A stretch of 64,000 nt of DNA from assembly GCF_026341825.1 (NCBI RefSeq), contig NZ_JAPENY010000002.1, positions 868,001 through 932,000 on the forward strand, read 5' to 3'. Both the position numbers and the translations under genes were made by a program. Source of the stretch: Streptomyces sp. NBC_00620. GTDB taxonomy: Bacteria > Actinomycetota > Actinomycetes > Streptomycetales > Streptomycetaceae. The notes under the pieces are model-generated. The model saw only the letters and a program-made list of their open reading frames with translations. It did not search any database and was not told the origin of the DNA. Positions 1-7,936 of the stretch are shown one piece after another; the first letter of the stretch is position 1; each line of letters starts with the position of its first letter.

Positions 1-2
1 AC

Positions 3-488
3 GCCATCAGCGGCGAGCACGACATCTGGGAGCCCTCGGGCGACTGGCGCGCCGATATGCTCCGCGTCGCCCACCAGACCCGCGCCCTCATGCACCGCCA
101 CCCCTGGCTGCCGCGCCTGATGTCCCCGGTCTACGGCTTCAGCCCCAACGCGCTGCGCTATCTCGAGCACTGTCTGACCTGCCTCGACCCTCTCGACGCG
201 CCCTACGGCACCAAGTTCGAGCTGATCGCGATGCTCAACGGGGTCGTGACGACGTACGTCGGGAACGAGCTGGCCACCGCCGAGCGGACCCGCTCCCTGC
301 CCTGGTCCGAGGAGCAGGAGAACGCGGTCCGGATCGGCTATCTGGGCGGGCGGATCGCCACCGGTGAGTATCCGCGGATGGCCGCGGCGTTCATGGAGGA
401 CGCGGGGCCGATCGACCTGGAGGCGGTGTTCGAGCGGGCGCTGGGGCGGGTCCTCGATGCGTTTGCGCTCCGCTTGGAGGACGGTTAG
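3..488 (+). CDS. TetR-family regulator, C-terminal part (5' end outside window)
   Basis: The reading frame is open from base 3, upstream of the first internal ATG at 57, and continues into the window edge, so this is the C-terminal part of a longer gene. The visible 161 residues lack the helix-turn-helix. They are mostly helical and include the HPWLPRLMSP and PYGTKFELIAMLNGVV stretches, which resemble the C-terminal ligand-binding domain of TetR/AcrR repressors of the tetracycline-repressor type. The TetR call is family inference, because the diagnostic DNA-binding domain is not in view. It converges on the minus-strand gene ending at 579. Confidence 0.7.
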   Translation, partial: AISGEHDIWEPSGDWRADMLRVAHQTRALMHRHPWLPRLMSPVYGFSPNALRYLEHCLTCLDPLDAPYGTKFELIAMLNGVVTTYVGNELATAERTRSLPWSEEQENAVRIGYLGGRIATGEYPRMAAAFMEDAGPIDLEAVFERALGRVLDAFALRLEDG

Positions 489-507
489 AAGCCGGTCGTC
501 TGTCGAC

Positions 508-561
508 TGCGGGTCGTCCGTGGCTGGGCGCGCAGTTCCCCGCGCCCCTGACGGGGCACTG
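508..561. repeat. Dispersed intergenic repeat, family 2, copy 1
   Basis: Between the convergent genes ending at 488 and 579 lies a copy of an element whose core reads gcgcagttccccgcgcccc, followed by a short hairpin (gcccc TGAC ggggc). Related copies sit at about 23346-23390 (opposite orientation) and 29984-30034. The hairpin may act as a terminator here. The element is a common type of Streptomyces intergenic repeat. Confidence 0.6.
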
Positions 562-578
562 CACCTCAGGCGCGATCA

Positions 579-1766
579 TCAGATCAGGGCGAACTGGCCT
601 TCCGGGCCTTCCTCGTGGTGGTCCAGTACCGACGCGGGTCGGCGTGCCCCGTCCGGCACCGGGAGTACGCCCGCCTTGCGCAGCTCGGTTCCGGTGATCG
701 GCTCGGACACGCTCAACTCGGCCCGCTGCGGCCGCAGTTCCGCGAGCAGTGCCAGTACCGTGACGATTTCGAGCAGTTCGGACGTCCAGGTCTGTGGCCA
801 GGTGGCGGGGCGGATCGCCTCCAGGGTGCCCGGCTCGGGCGGCTCCGTCCGGGCCGCGAACCACTGCTCCAGTACGCGCACCCCGCCCACCTCGAAGTCC
901 CAGGCCTCCGGCGGAACGGGGGAGATCCGGCCCTCGTCGAGATGGAGGGCCTCCTCGTCGCGGTCGTAGTGCACGTCGACCGGGACGGCCGGAAGTGGGG
1001 AGCGGACGTACGGGCGACGGCCCCCGGGGAGCTTCGGACGCTCCCCGTCACGGCGCATCAGCCACAGCATCCGGCGCCCCAACTCGACGCCGTGCGCCCA
1101 GAGTTCGAGGTCGGCGGTGAGGGGGACGGCGGGTCCGGCGCGGCCCGCCCGCGCGGTCGCCACCGTCCAGGCGAGGACATCGACGGGCTCGGGGGAGTGG
1201 CCGAGGCGGGTGCGGAGGTGGTCCAACAGGCCCGGCGCCAGGTTCGGTTCGAGTCCGCCCGGGCGACGGTAGAGGGGCCGGACGCGGCCTCCGCGACCGG
1301 CGCTCAGCGGCAGCACGGAGGAGATCAGCAACACCGGACCCGCCGACTCCGGCACCACCGTCTGCTCGACCACGAACAACTGCCGCTCATCGGCAACCCG
1401 CCACAACTCCGGACGCGCCGCGTCGATCAGCCGGTGGTCCGGAATCAGCCACTGCTCGTCGAAAGGAGAGTGCAGCACACGCACCGGCTCCGCACAGGGC
1501 CCCGACTCACGCGCCAGCCGGCCCGTCCCGCTCGCCTGCCCCGGCAACTGCGCCACCGCCGAATGCGGCGTACGCGAGCGGGTGACGCCGAACAGCGCCT
1601 CGCGCTCCGGCCCTTCGGCCTTCATGAGCGCGTCCCACCGCGCCCTCAGGGACGCGGCGTCGGGAGCCGTCGGCCACCCCCGGCCCAGCCTCGGCGGAGC
1701 GGCCGACCACGGCATGAGGTCCGCGAGGAGCGGAGCGTCGTCGTCGTCGTGCGTCACGCTCGGCAT
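579..1766 (-). CDS. Type ISP restriction/modification-like protein (specificity-domain homologue)
   Basis: This 395-residue soluble protein begins MPSVTHDDDDAPLLADLMPW. I recognise it as the Streptomyces family annotated as type ISP restriction/modification enzyme, related to the C-terminal target-recognition part of LlaBIII-like proteins. Landmarks are SRTPHSAVAQLPGQ near residue 65, FDEQWLIPDHRL near 103, PLYRRPGG near 165 and RRPYVRSPLP near 250. No helicase or methyltransferase motifs (such as NPPY or DExH) are visible, so on its own it is unlikely to be a working restriction system. It starts 24 bases downstream of the GntR gene on the same strand, so it probably shares a transcript with it. 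There is no clear Shine-Dalgarno sequence before the ATG. The family call is from memory. Confidence 0.6.
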   Translation of the reverse strand: MPSVTHDDDDAPLLADLMPWSAAPPRLGRGWPTAPDAASLRARWDALMKAEGPEREALFGVTRSRTPHSAVAQLPGQASGTGRLARESGPCAEPVRVLHSPFDEQWLIPDHRLIDAARPELWRVADERQLFVVEQTVVPESAGPVLLISSVLPLSAGRGGRVRPLYRRPGGLEPNLAPGLLDHLRTRLGHSPEPVDVLAWTVATARAGRAGPAVPLTADLELWAHGVELGRRMLWLMRRDGERPKLPGGRRPYVRSPLPAVPVDVHYDRDEEALHLDEGRISPVPPEAWDFEVGGVRVLEQWFAARTEPPEPGTLEAIRPATWPQTWTSELLEIVTVLALLAELRPQRAELSVSEPITGTELRKAGVLPVPDGARRPASVLDHHEEGPEGQFALI

Positions 1767-1790
1767 CGTACGACGTGGTCGATGACGTGG

Positions 1791-2540
1791 TCAGTGGGCG
1801 TCGAGGGTGACCGTGAACGAGAAGCGGTCGCCGCGGTAGAGGATGCGGGCCACGTCCAGGGCGCGGCCGTCCTCGCCGTGGGTGACACCCGTGTAGTGCA
1901 GGATCGGGCTGAGCAGCGGGACTTGGAGCAGCCGTGCCGTCTCCGGGTCCGCGAGCCGGGCCTCCACCGTGTCGGTGATCCGGCTGATGCGGACGCCCAC
2001 CACATCGCGCAGCACCTTGGTCATGGGCCAGCGCACCAGGTCCTCCGGGTCGATCAGGGCCGCCAGTTCGGGACGTACGAAGTTGCGCGCGTGGTTCGTC
2101 GGCTCGCCCGTCTTCTCGTCGCCGCGCAGCCGGTGGTACGAGCCCACCTCGGCCAGATCGGGGAAGTACTCGGCGAGTTCCGCGGACACCGGCACCGTGC
2201 CGTGGTCGAGGAGCTCCGTCGTCATCCCCGACTGCTGCGCCACGATCGCGTCGACCGAGCCAAGGAGCCGCACCGGCGCCCCCCGCTGCGCGGTGGGCTC
2301 GATGAACGTGCCACGCCGGCGATGGCGCGTGATCAGCCCCTCGTTCTCCAGCTCCTTGAGCGCCTGCCGCATGGTCAGCACGCTCACCCCGTAATGCTCC
2401 GCCAACTGCTCCTCGGTGGGCAGCCGCAGCGGGTCCTGGGCGGAGCGGCCGAGTATCGAGGCACGCAGGGACTGCGACACCTGATACCAGAGCGGCAGCT
2501 TGCGGTTCAGGACGATCGAATCCGGGGCGAAGGAGGTCAC
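1791..2540 (-). CDS. GntR-family regulator, HutC/UTRA type
   Basis: A 249-residue regulator. The N-terminal winged helix (about residues 14-85) contains LPTEEQLAEHYGVSVLTMRQALKELENEGLITRHRRRGTFI, the GntR DNA-binding signature. It is followed by a UTRA effector-binding domain (about 95-245) of the HutC subfamily, which senses small molecules. The start is GTG at 2540, with no obvious ribosome site. It lies 105 bases downstream of hmgA on the same strand, so it may control homogentisate or tyrosine catabolism, including the palindrome upstream of hmgA. That link is inference from position only. Confidence 0.88.
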   Translation of the reverse strand: MTSFAPDSIVLNRKLPLWYQVSQSLRASILGRSAQDPLRLPTEEQLAEHYGVSVLTMRQALKELENEGLITRHRRRGTFIEPTAQRGAPVRLLGSVDAIVAQQSGMTTELLDHGTVPVSAELAEYFPDLAEVGSYHRLRGDEKTGEPTNHARNFVRPELAALIDPEDLVRWPMTKVLRDVVGVRISRITDTVEARLADPETARLLQVPLLSPILHYTGVTHGEDGRALDVARILYRGDRFSFTVTLDAH

Positions 2541-2645
2541 GAGGGTATCCGTACCGGTCGTGGGCGTTCAGTGCAACGGGAGATGACGATCAGTGCGACG
2601 GACCGAGCGCCGGGGCGACGGGAACCGGGCCCCGGGCGACGGCGA

Positions 2646-3962
2646 TCAGTCGGCGGCGCGGAAGTGCCGCTGGAGGCCCTGCCACACGTCGTCGTACGCC
2701 TGCTGGAGGTGCTCCGCGTGCGCCGCCTGCGCCGTGGCGGTCACCGGCCAGCGGGTCTCGAACATGAAGGCGAGCCCGTCGTCGACCTTCTGCGGCCTGA
2801 GCTCGGCGGCGCTCGCCCGGTCGAAGGTCTCCCGGTCCGGACCGTGCGCCGACATCATGTTGTGCAGCGAACCGCCCCCGGGCACGAAACCTTCCGCCTT
2901 CGCGTCGTACGCCCCCTCGATGAGCCCCATGTACTCGCTCATCACATTCCGGTGAAAGTACGGCGGCCGGAACGTGTCCTCGCCCACCAGCCAACGCGGC
3001 GCGAAGACCACGAAGTCGACACCGGCCAGCCCCGGGGTGTCACTCGGCGAGGTCAGCACCGTGAAGATCGACGGGTCCGGGTGGTCGTAGCTGATGGTGC
3101 CGATCACATTGAAACGGCGCAGGTCATAGATGTACGGCACATGGTTGCCGTGCCAGGCGACCACATCCAGCGGCGAGTGGTCGTACGTCGCCGTCCAGAG
3201 GTTGCCGCAGAACTTGTTGACCACCTCGACCGGGCCCTCGACGTCCTCGTACGCGGCCACCGGCGCGAGGAAGTCCCGTACGTTCGCCAGCCCGTTGGCG
3301 CCGATCGGCCCCAGGTCGGGCAGCTGGAAAGGCGCCCCATAGTTCTCGCACACATAACCGCGGGCACTCTCGTCCAGCAGCTCCACACGGAAGCGGACAC
3401 CACGGGGGATGAGCGCCACCTGTTCGGGCTCCACATGGAGCAGCCCGAACTCGGTGCGGAGCAGCAGCCCGCCGCGCTCCGGCACGATCAGCAGCTCGCC
3501 GTCGGCGTCGCTGAACACCCGCTCCATCGAGGAGTTGACGTGGTACAGGTGCACCGCCATGCCCGTGCGCTGGGCGGCGTCGCCGTTGCCGCCGAGGGTC
3601 CAGAGGCCGCCGACGAAGTCCGTGCCGGCCTCAGGCTCGGGCAGCGGGTTCCAGCGCAGCCGGTTGGGGTCGGGCACGGTCTCCGCGAACGGAGCCGTAC
3701 GGAGCGCGCCGTTGTCCGTACGCGTGAACGCGGGGTGCGCGGCCGACGGACGGATCCGGTACAGCCACGAGCGCCGGTTGTGCGCCCTCGGCTCGGTGAA
3801 CGCCGAACCGCTCAACTGCTCCGCGTACAGCCCGAGCGGTCCTCGCTGCGGCGCGTTGCGGCCGAGCGGCAAGGCCCCCGGTACCGCCTCCGAGCTGTGT
3901 TCGTTGCCGAATCCGGTCAGATAGACCAGCCCCTCGGCGGTCTTCCTCGCGTCCCCGCTCAT
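2646..3962 (-). CDS. hmgA: Homogentisate 1,2-dioxygenase
   Basis: The enzyme opens the ring of homogentisate to maleylacetoacetate using non-haem Fe(II), a central step of tyrosine and phenylalanine breakdown. The 438-residue protein is full length for the family (about 430-450). It shows the landmarks TGFGNEHSSEAVPGALP at the N-terminus, an internal HNRRSWLYRIRPS stretch, HVEPEQVALIPRG in the cupin core, and PYFHRNVMSEYMGLI plus GGGSLHNMMSAHGPD, which carry the metal-binding His and Glu residues. I chose the ATG at 3962, preceded by a GGGAG site at good spacing, over the in-frame ATG at 4019, because the palindrome at 3981-4006 would otherwise lie inside the coding region. The GntR gene follows downstream. 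Confidence 0.96.
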   Translation of the reverse strand: MSGDARKTAEGLVYLTGFGNEHSSEAVPGALPLGRNAPQRGPLGLYAEQLSGSAFTEPRAHNRRSWLYRIRPSAAHPAFTRTDNGALRTAPFAETVPDPNRLRWNPLPEPEAGTDFVGGLWTLGGNGDAAQRTGMAVHLYHVNSSMERVFSDADGELLIVPERGGLLLRTEFGLLHVEPEQVALIPRGVRFRVELLDESARGYVCENYGAPFQLPDLGPIGANGLANVRDFLAPVAAYEDVEGPVEVVNKFCGNLWTATYDHSPLDVVAWHGNHVPYIYDLRRFNVIGTISYDHPDPSIFTVLTSPSDTPGLAGVDFVVFAPRWLVGEDTFRPPYFHRNVMSEYMGLIEGAYDAKAEGFVPGGGSLHNMMSAHGPDRETFDRASAAELRPQKVDDGLAFMFETRWPVTATAQAAHAEHLQQAYDDVWQGLQRHFRAAD

Positions 3963-3980
3963 GATCACTCCCTTGCGCCC

Positions 3981-4006
3981 GATTCCTATGCTCAACCATA
4001 GGAATC
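3981..4006 (-). promoter_or_regulatory. Palindromic operator candidate upstream of hmgA
   Basis: A perfect inverted repeat with 10-base arms (gattcctatg and cataggaatc) and a 6-base spacer lies 19-44 bases upstream of the hmgA start. Read on the minus strand, the arm nearer hmgA contains TAGGAAT, a plausible -10 element, so a bound regulator would block the promoter. The neighbouring GntR protein is the obvious candidate, but IclR-, MarR- or Lrp-type regulators of tyrosine catabolism are alternatives. Confidence 0.65.
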
Positions 4007-4144
4007 GGCTCCGGCGCACGCAAGAGGTCGTACCGCTCGGAGGCCGGACTACTCAGGGGTCGTACTACTCAGGGGTCGGCGTACCGCCAGGAACCCGACT
4101 CCAGGGGGATCCGAGTGTCAGTGCGATGTTCTACGCTCCCCGGC

Positions 4145-4750
4145 ATGTCGTGGACGCGTGGACTGCTCGCCGCGCTCGCGGTCTGCGCCCTGCTCGGCGG
4201 ACCGGCGGGCTGCGACTCCGGTGATGCGCACGAGCGGAAGGACGGAGTATCGGCCTCGCCCGTGGGCGAACTGCTCGACGAGACCGACGAGGCAGGACGG
4301 CGCTACCGCGAGATCGACGAGAAGGGCGCACCCGAGGTCGCCATCGAGGTCCAGCCGGACACCGACGGCGGTTGGGACGTGCGACTGACCGTCCAGCACT
4401 TCCGCTTCTCACCCGCCGGCACGCGCTCGAAGGCCGTCGCGGGACGCGGCATCGCCCTCCTCTACCTCGACGGCCGGAGCATTTCCACCCTCCGCACCGT
4501 CGAATACCACCTCCCCGGCGACCTCGTCCCGCGCGGCACACACCAGGTCACCGCCCGCCTCTACGCGGACGACCACACCGTGTGGGCCGTCGACGACGAG
4601 CCGGTCGAGAGCACCGCGGACATCACGTCGTCGCAGGCCAGGCAGTCGTCGCACACGACCGAGCCGTCGGAGCCGTCGATGAGTGCGAGCGGCAGCGAGG
4701 CACGTACTGATACCGGAGGTTCACCGGACCCCGGCGGAAAGGCATCATGA
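4145..4750 (+). CDS. Small secreted lipoprotein of unknown function
   Basis: A 201-residue protein starting MSWTRGLLAALAVCALL. It has a lipoprotein signal peptide ending in GGPAGC, so Cys23 is the likely lipid-modified residue. The mature domain (IEVQPDTDGGWDVRLTVQHFRFSPAGT) looks beta-rich, with a Ser/Thr-rich tail. I do not recognise the family. The ATG at 4145 is preferred to the one at 4115 because the signal peptide then begins normally; no strong ribosome site is present, and TACGCT a few bases upstream suggests a leaderless transcript. Its stop overlaps the next ATG (ATGA at 4747-4750), so it is translationally coupled to the TetR gene. Confidence 0.78.
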   Translation: MSWTRGLLAALAVCALLGGPAGCDSGDAHERKDGVSASPVGELLDETDEAGRRYREIDEKGAPEVAIEVQPDTDGGWDVRLTVQHFRFSPAGTRSKAVAGRGIALLYLDGRSISTLRTVEYHLPGDLVPRGTHQVTARLYADDHTVWAVDDEPVESTADITSSQARQSSHTTEPSEPSMSASGSEARTDTGGSPDPGGKAS

Positions 4751-5376
4751 AGCCCGTGCCCCATGCGACCTCGCTGCGCCGAGCGCCCGTGCAACGCCGC
4801 AGCGCAGAACGACTGACCAGAATCCTCGACGCCTGCGCCGACCTCCTCGACGAGGTCGGCTACGACGCCCTGAGCACCAGGGCCGTGGCCCAGCGTGCCG
4901 GCGTACCCATCGGCTCCGTCTACCGCTTCTTCGGCAACAAGCGCGCGATGGCCGACGCGCTCGCCCAGCGCAACCTGGAGCGCTATGCCGAGCGCGTCAC
5001 CCACCGCCTCCGGGAGACGGACGGCGAGCGGGAGACCGGGGGAGGCTGGCGCGCGGCCGTGGACGCCGTACTCGACGAGTACATAGCCATGAAGCGGACC
5101 GCGCCGGGCTTCTCCCTCGTCGACTTCGGCAACCAGATCCCGGTCGGCTCCCGCGCCGAACCCAACACCCGCGTCGCCGACCGCCTCACCGAACTCCTCT
5201 CCGGCTACCTCGAACGCACCCCGGACGAAGATCTCCGCCGCGTCTTCCTGATCTCGGTGGAGACCGCCGACACCCTCGTCCACCTGGCCTTCCGGCTCGC
5301 CCCGGACGGAGACGAGCGGATCATCGAGGAGACCCGGGTACTGCTCCGGGCCTATCTGGAACGGATTCTCGACTGA
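4747..5376 (+). CDS. TetR-family transcriptional regulator
   Basis: A 209-residue TetR repressor. The N-terminal helix-turn-helix (about residues 20-75) contains LSTRAVAQRAGVPIGSVYRFFGNKRAMADAL. The remainder is a helical ligand-binding domain ending VLLRAYLERILD. It overlaps the lipoprotein gene by four bases. A 22-bp palindrome lies just downstream (5472-5493), in front of the molybdopterin oxidoreductase gene, so this protein may regulate it; the TetR at 32584 competes for that role. By position it could be the counterpart of the S. coelicolor TetR gene SCO1712, reported to affect antibiotic production. That equivalence is from memory and unverified. Confidence 0.92.
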   Translation: MKPVPHATSLRRAPVQRRSAERLTRILDACADLLDEVGYDALSTRAVAQRAGVPIGSVYRFFGNKRAMADALAQRNLERYAERVTHRLRETDGERETGGGWRAAVDAVLDEYIAMKRTAPGFSLVDFGNQIPVGSRAEPNTRVADRLTELLSGYLERTPDEDLRRVFLISVETADTLVHLAFRLAPDGDERIIEETRVLLRAYLERILD

Positions 5377-5471
5377 GCGGTCGGCGCAGGCGAACGGGTA
5401 CCCGGGCCTCGGGTACCCGCCCAGGGACCCGCTCGCGGATTTCCGACCTGACCCCCGATGAGCCCTCCCCA

Positions 5472-5493
5472 GCATGCCTACCGGTCGGTATGC
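5472..5493 (+). promoter_or_regulatory. TetR-type operator, family 1 (site in front of molybdopterin oxidoreductase)
   Basis: This 22-base site matches the ideal palindrome built from half-site ACATACCGACC and its mirror GGTCGGTATGT at 18 of 22 positions, by eye. Two more sites of equal quality lie at 30058-30079 and 39097-39118, each 38-49 bases upstream of a start codon. Length and symmetry are typical of TetR operators. Confidence 0.6.
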
Positions 5494-5542
5494 TCGGCCC
5501 CAGTCCGTGTGCCAACGCTGCCACCGCCTCCGGGAGGACCCC

Positions 5543-7801
5543 GTGTCCCGCACCACCGGCACCACCCCCGACACCCGCACCGCCCTGCGTATCTGCCCCC
5601 TGTGCGAAGCCACCTGCGGGCTGACGCTCACCATCGAGGGCACCCGGGTGACCGGCGCCCGGGGCGACCGCGACGACGTGCTCAGCAAGGGGTTCATCTG
5701 CCCGAAGGGCGCCTCCTTCGGAGCCGCCGACGGCGACCCGGACCGACTGCGCACCCCGCTCGTACGCAAGGACGGCGAACTGCGCGAAGCCACCTGGGAG
5801 GAAGCCTTCGATGCGGTGGCCGCAGGGCTGCGACCGGTCGCCGAACGGTACGGGCCGCACGCCGTCGGAGTTGTCCTCGGGAACCCGAACGTGCACACGA
5901 TGGCCGGCGCCCTCTACCCGCCCGTCCTGCTCACCGGCCTCGGCACCCGCAGCATCTTCACCGCCTCCACGGTCGACCAGATGCCCAAGCACGTGTCCAG
6001 CGGACTGCTCTACGGCGACGCCAACGCGATCCCCGTGCCGGACCTGGACCACACCGACCACCTCCTGCTCATCGGCGCCAACCCCCTGGAATCCAACGGC
6101 AGCCTCTGCACCGCCCCCGACTTCCCCGGCAAGCTCAAGGCCCTGCGAGCCCGCGGCGGCACCCTGACCGTCATCGACCCGCGACGCACCCGCACCGCCA
6201 AACTCGCCGACCGGCATGTGGCGATCAGGCCCGGCACCGACGCGCTGCTCCTCGCCGCCATGACGCACGTCCTCTTCGAAGAGAAACTCGCCGAACCCGG
6301 CGACCTCACCCCGCACGTCCAGGACATCGACGAACTCGCCGAAGCCGTACGGGACTTCACCCCCGAAGCCGCGAGTGAGGCCTGCGACGTCCCCGCCGAC
6401 ACCATCCGCGCCCTCGCCCGCGAACTCGCCGCCGCACCCACCGCCGCCGTCTACGGCCGCATCGGCAGCTGCACCGTCCCGCACGGCACCCTGGCCAGCT
6501 GGCTCGTCGACGTCCTCAACATCCTCACCGGCAACCTCGACCGGCCCGGCGGCGCACTCTTCCCCCAGGCCGCCACCGACAAGACCCCCCGACCCGCCGG
6601 CGCCGGACGCGGCTTCGCCCTCGGACGCTGGCACTCGCGAGTGAGCCGACACCCCGAAGCCAAGGGCGAACTGCCGATCGCCGCCCTCGCCGAAGAGATC
6701 GACACCGCCACCGAACAGGGCGAGCCGATCCGCGCGGTCATCGCCGTCGCCGCCAACCCCGTCCTCTCCGCACCCGACGGGGACCGCCTCGACAAGGCCC
6801 TCGGCTCACTGGACTTCATGGTCAGCGTCGACCCGTACCTGAACGAGACCTCGCGCCACGCGCACGTCGTACTCCCCCCGCCCCCGCCCTCGCAGAGCGC
6901 CCACCACGACTTCGCCTTCAACACCCTCGCCGTGCACAACCAGGTCCGCTACACCCGCGCCGCCGTCCCCCTCGAACCGGGCCGCATGGCCGAGACCGAG
7001 ATCCTCGCGCGCCTCACCCTGGCCGCCACCGGCATGCACGGCACCGACCCGTCCGCCGTCGACGACATGGTCATCGCCGGCACACTCGGCAAGTCCGTCA
7101 CCGAGCCCCACTCGCCGGTGCACGGCCGCGACCCAATGGAACTCGCCGGCCAACTCACCGGCGACAACGGCCCCGAGCGACGCCTCGACATGATGCTGCG
7201 CCTGGGCCCGTACGGCGACGGCTTCGGCGTACGACCGGACGGGCTGAGCCTTGCGAAACTGCTCGCACACCCGCACGGCATCGACCTCGGACCCCTGCGG
7301 TCGCGACTGCCGCAGCCGCTCAAGACCCGCAGCGGGAAGATCGAGCTGCTTCCGGCACCGATCGTCGACGATCTTCCCCGACTGCGGGCCGCCCTGCGCG
7401 AGCGCCCGACGGCCCTCGTCCTCATCGGCCGCCGCCACCTGCGCTCCAACAACAGCTGGATGCACAACGTGCCCGCCCTCACCGGCGGCTCCAACCGCTG
7501 CACCCTGCACATCCATCCCGAGGACGCCGAACACCTCGGACTCGCCGACGGGGCGGCCGTCCGCGTGAAGGGCGCCGGGGGAGAGGTGACCGCCCCCGCC
7601 GAGGTCACGGACGCCGTACGGCGCGGAGTGGTGAGCCTCCCGCACGGGTGGGGGCACAACCGCCCCGGCACCCGGATGAGCCACGCCGCACTCGACCCCG
7701 GAGTCAACGTCAACCAGCTCCTCGACGGCAGCCTCCTGGACCCCCTGTCGGGGACCGCCGTCCTCAACGGCGTACCCGTCGAGCTGACACCTCTGAGCTG
7801 A
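5543..7801 (+). CDS. Molybdopterin-dependent oxidoreductase (formate dehydrogenase/nitrate reductase-like)
   Basis: A 752-residue catalytic subunit of the DMSO-reductase superfamily. The N-terminus carries a [4Fe-4S] motif, CPLCEATC (about residues 15-22) followed by GFICPKG (about 50-56). The molybdopterin fold follows, and the C-terminal cofactor-binding domain includes IGRRHLRSNNSWMHNVP and PHGWGHNRPGT. There is no twin-arginine signal, so it is cytoplasmic. No electron-transfer subunit gene is adjacent, so the substrate cannot be inferred. GTG at 5543 follows GGGAGG at good spacing; the upstream in-frame ATG at 5474 falls inside the operator palindrome and is rejected. A citrate transporter gene lies 135 bases downstream. 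Confidence 0.9.
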   Translation: MSRTTGTTPDTRTALRICPLCEATCGLTLTIEGTRVTGARGDRDDVLSKGFICPKGASFGAADGDPDRLRTPLVRKDGELREATWEEAFDAVAAGLRPVAERYGPHAVGVVLGNPNVHTMAGALYPPVLLTGLGTRSIFTASTVDQMPKHVSSGLLYGDANAIPVPDLDHTDHLLLIGANPLESNGSLCTAPDFPGKLKALRARGGTLTVIDPRRTRTAKLADRHVAIRPGTDALLLAAMTHVLFEEKLAEPGDLTPHVQDIDELAEAVRDFTPEAASEACDVPADTIRALARELAAAPTAAVYGRIGSCTVPHGTLASWLVDVLNILTGNLDRPGGALFPQAATDKTPRPAGAGRGFALGRWHSRVSRHPEAKGELPIAALAEEIDTATEQGEPIRAVIAVAANPVLSAPDGDRLDKALGSLDFMVSVDPYLNETSRHAHVVLPPPPPSQSAHHDFAFNTLAVHNQVRYTRAAVPLEPGRMAETEILARLTLAATGMHGTDPSAVDDMVIAGTLGKSVTEPHSPVHGRDPMELAGQLTGDNGPERRLDMMLRLGPYGDGFGVRPDGLSLAKLLAHPHGIDLGPLRSRLPQPLKTRSGKIELLPAPIVDDLPRLRAALRERPTALVLIGRRHLRSNNSWMHNVPALTGGSNRCTLHIHPEDAEHLGLADGAAVRVKGAGGEVTAPAEVTDAVRRGVVSLPHGWGHNRPGTRMSHAALDPGVNVNQLLDGSLLDPLSGTAVLNGVPVELTPLS

Positions 7802-7871
7802 GCAAAGCTGTGACCTGGAGTTTTGCGCTTATTGCTCGCGTGTCAACGTCTTGTTAAGACTTGCGCACCCG

Positions 7872-7927
7872 ACCTAACGTCACTCGCACCGCCGTCCCAG
7901 GTGGGAGTTCAAGGGCGAACGTTAGGT
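7872..7927 (+). promoter_or_regulatory. Widely spaced inverted repeat over the citrate transporter promoter
   Basis: Perfect 9-base arms (acctaacgt at 7872-7880 and acgttaggt at 7919-7927) are separated by 38 bases. The right arm overlaps TAGGTAT, a likely -10 hexamer seven bases before the ATG at 7937, which would make that transcript leaderless. The geometry suits a regulator binding two half-sites across the promoter. A second small inverted repeat (gtctt gtt aagac) lies at 7848-7860. Confidence 0.5.
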
Positions 7928-7936
7928 ATCCAACTC

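Noticed and set aside
615..4001. Very long plus-strand open frame of 1128 codons opposite the ISP-like, GntR and hmgA genes
   Set aside because: It is the antisense shadow of three well-supported minus-strand genes; its translation is Arg/His/Gln-rich with no recognisable domain.
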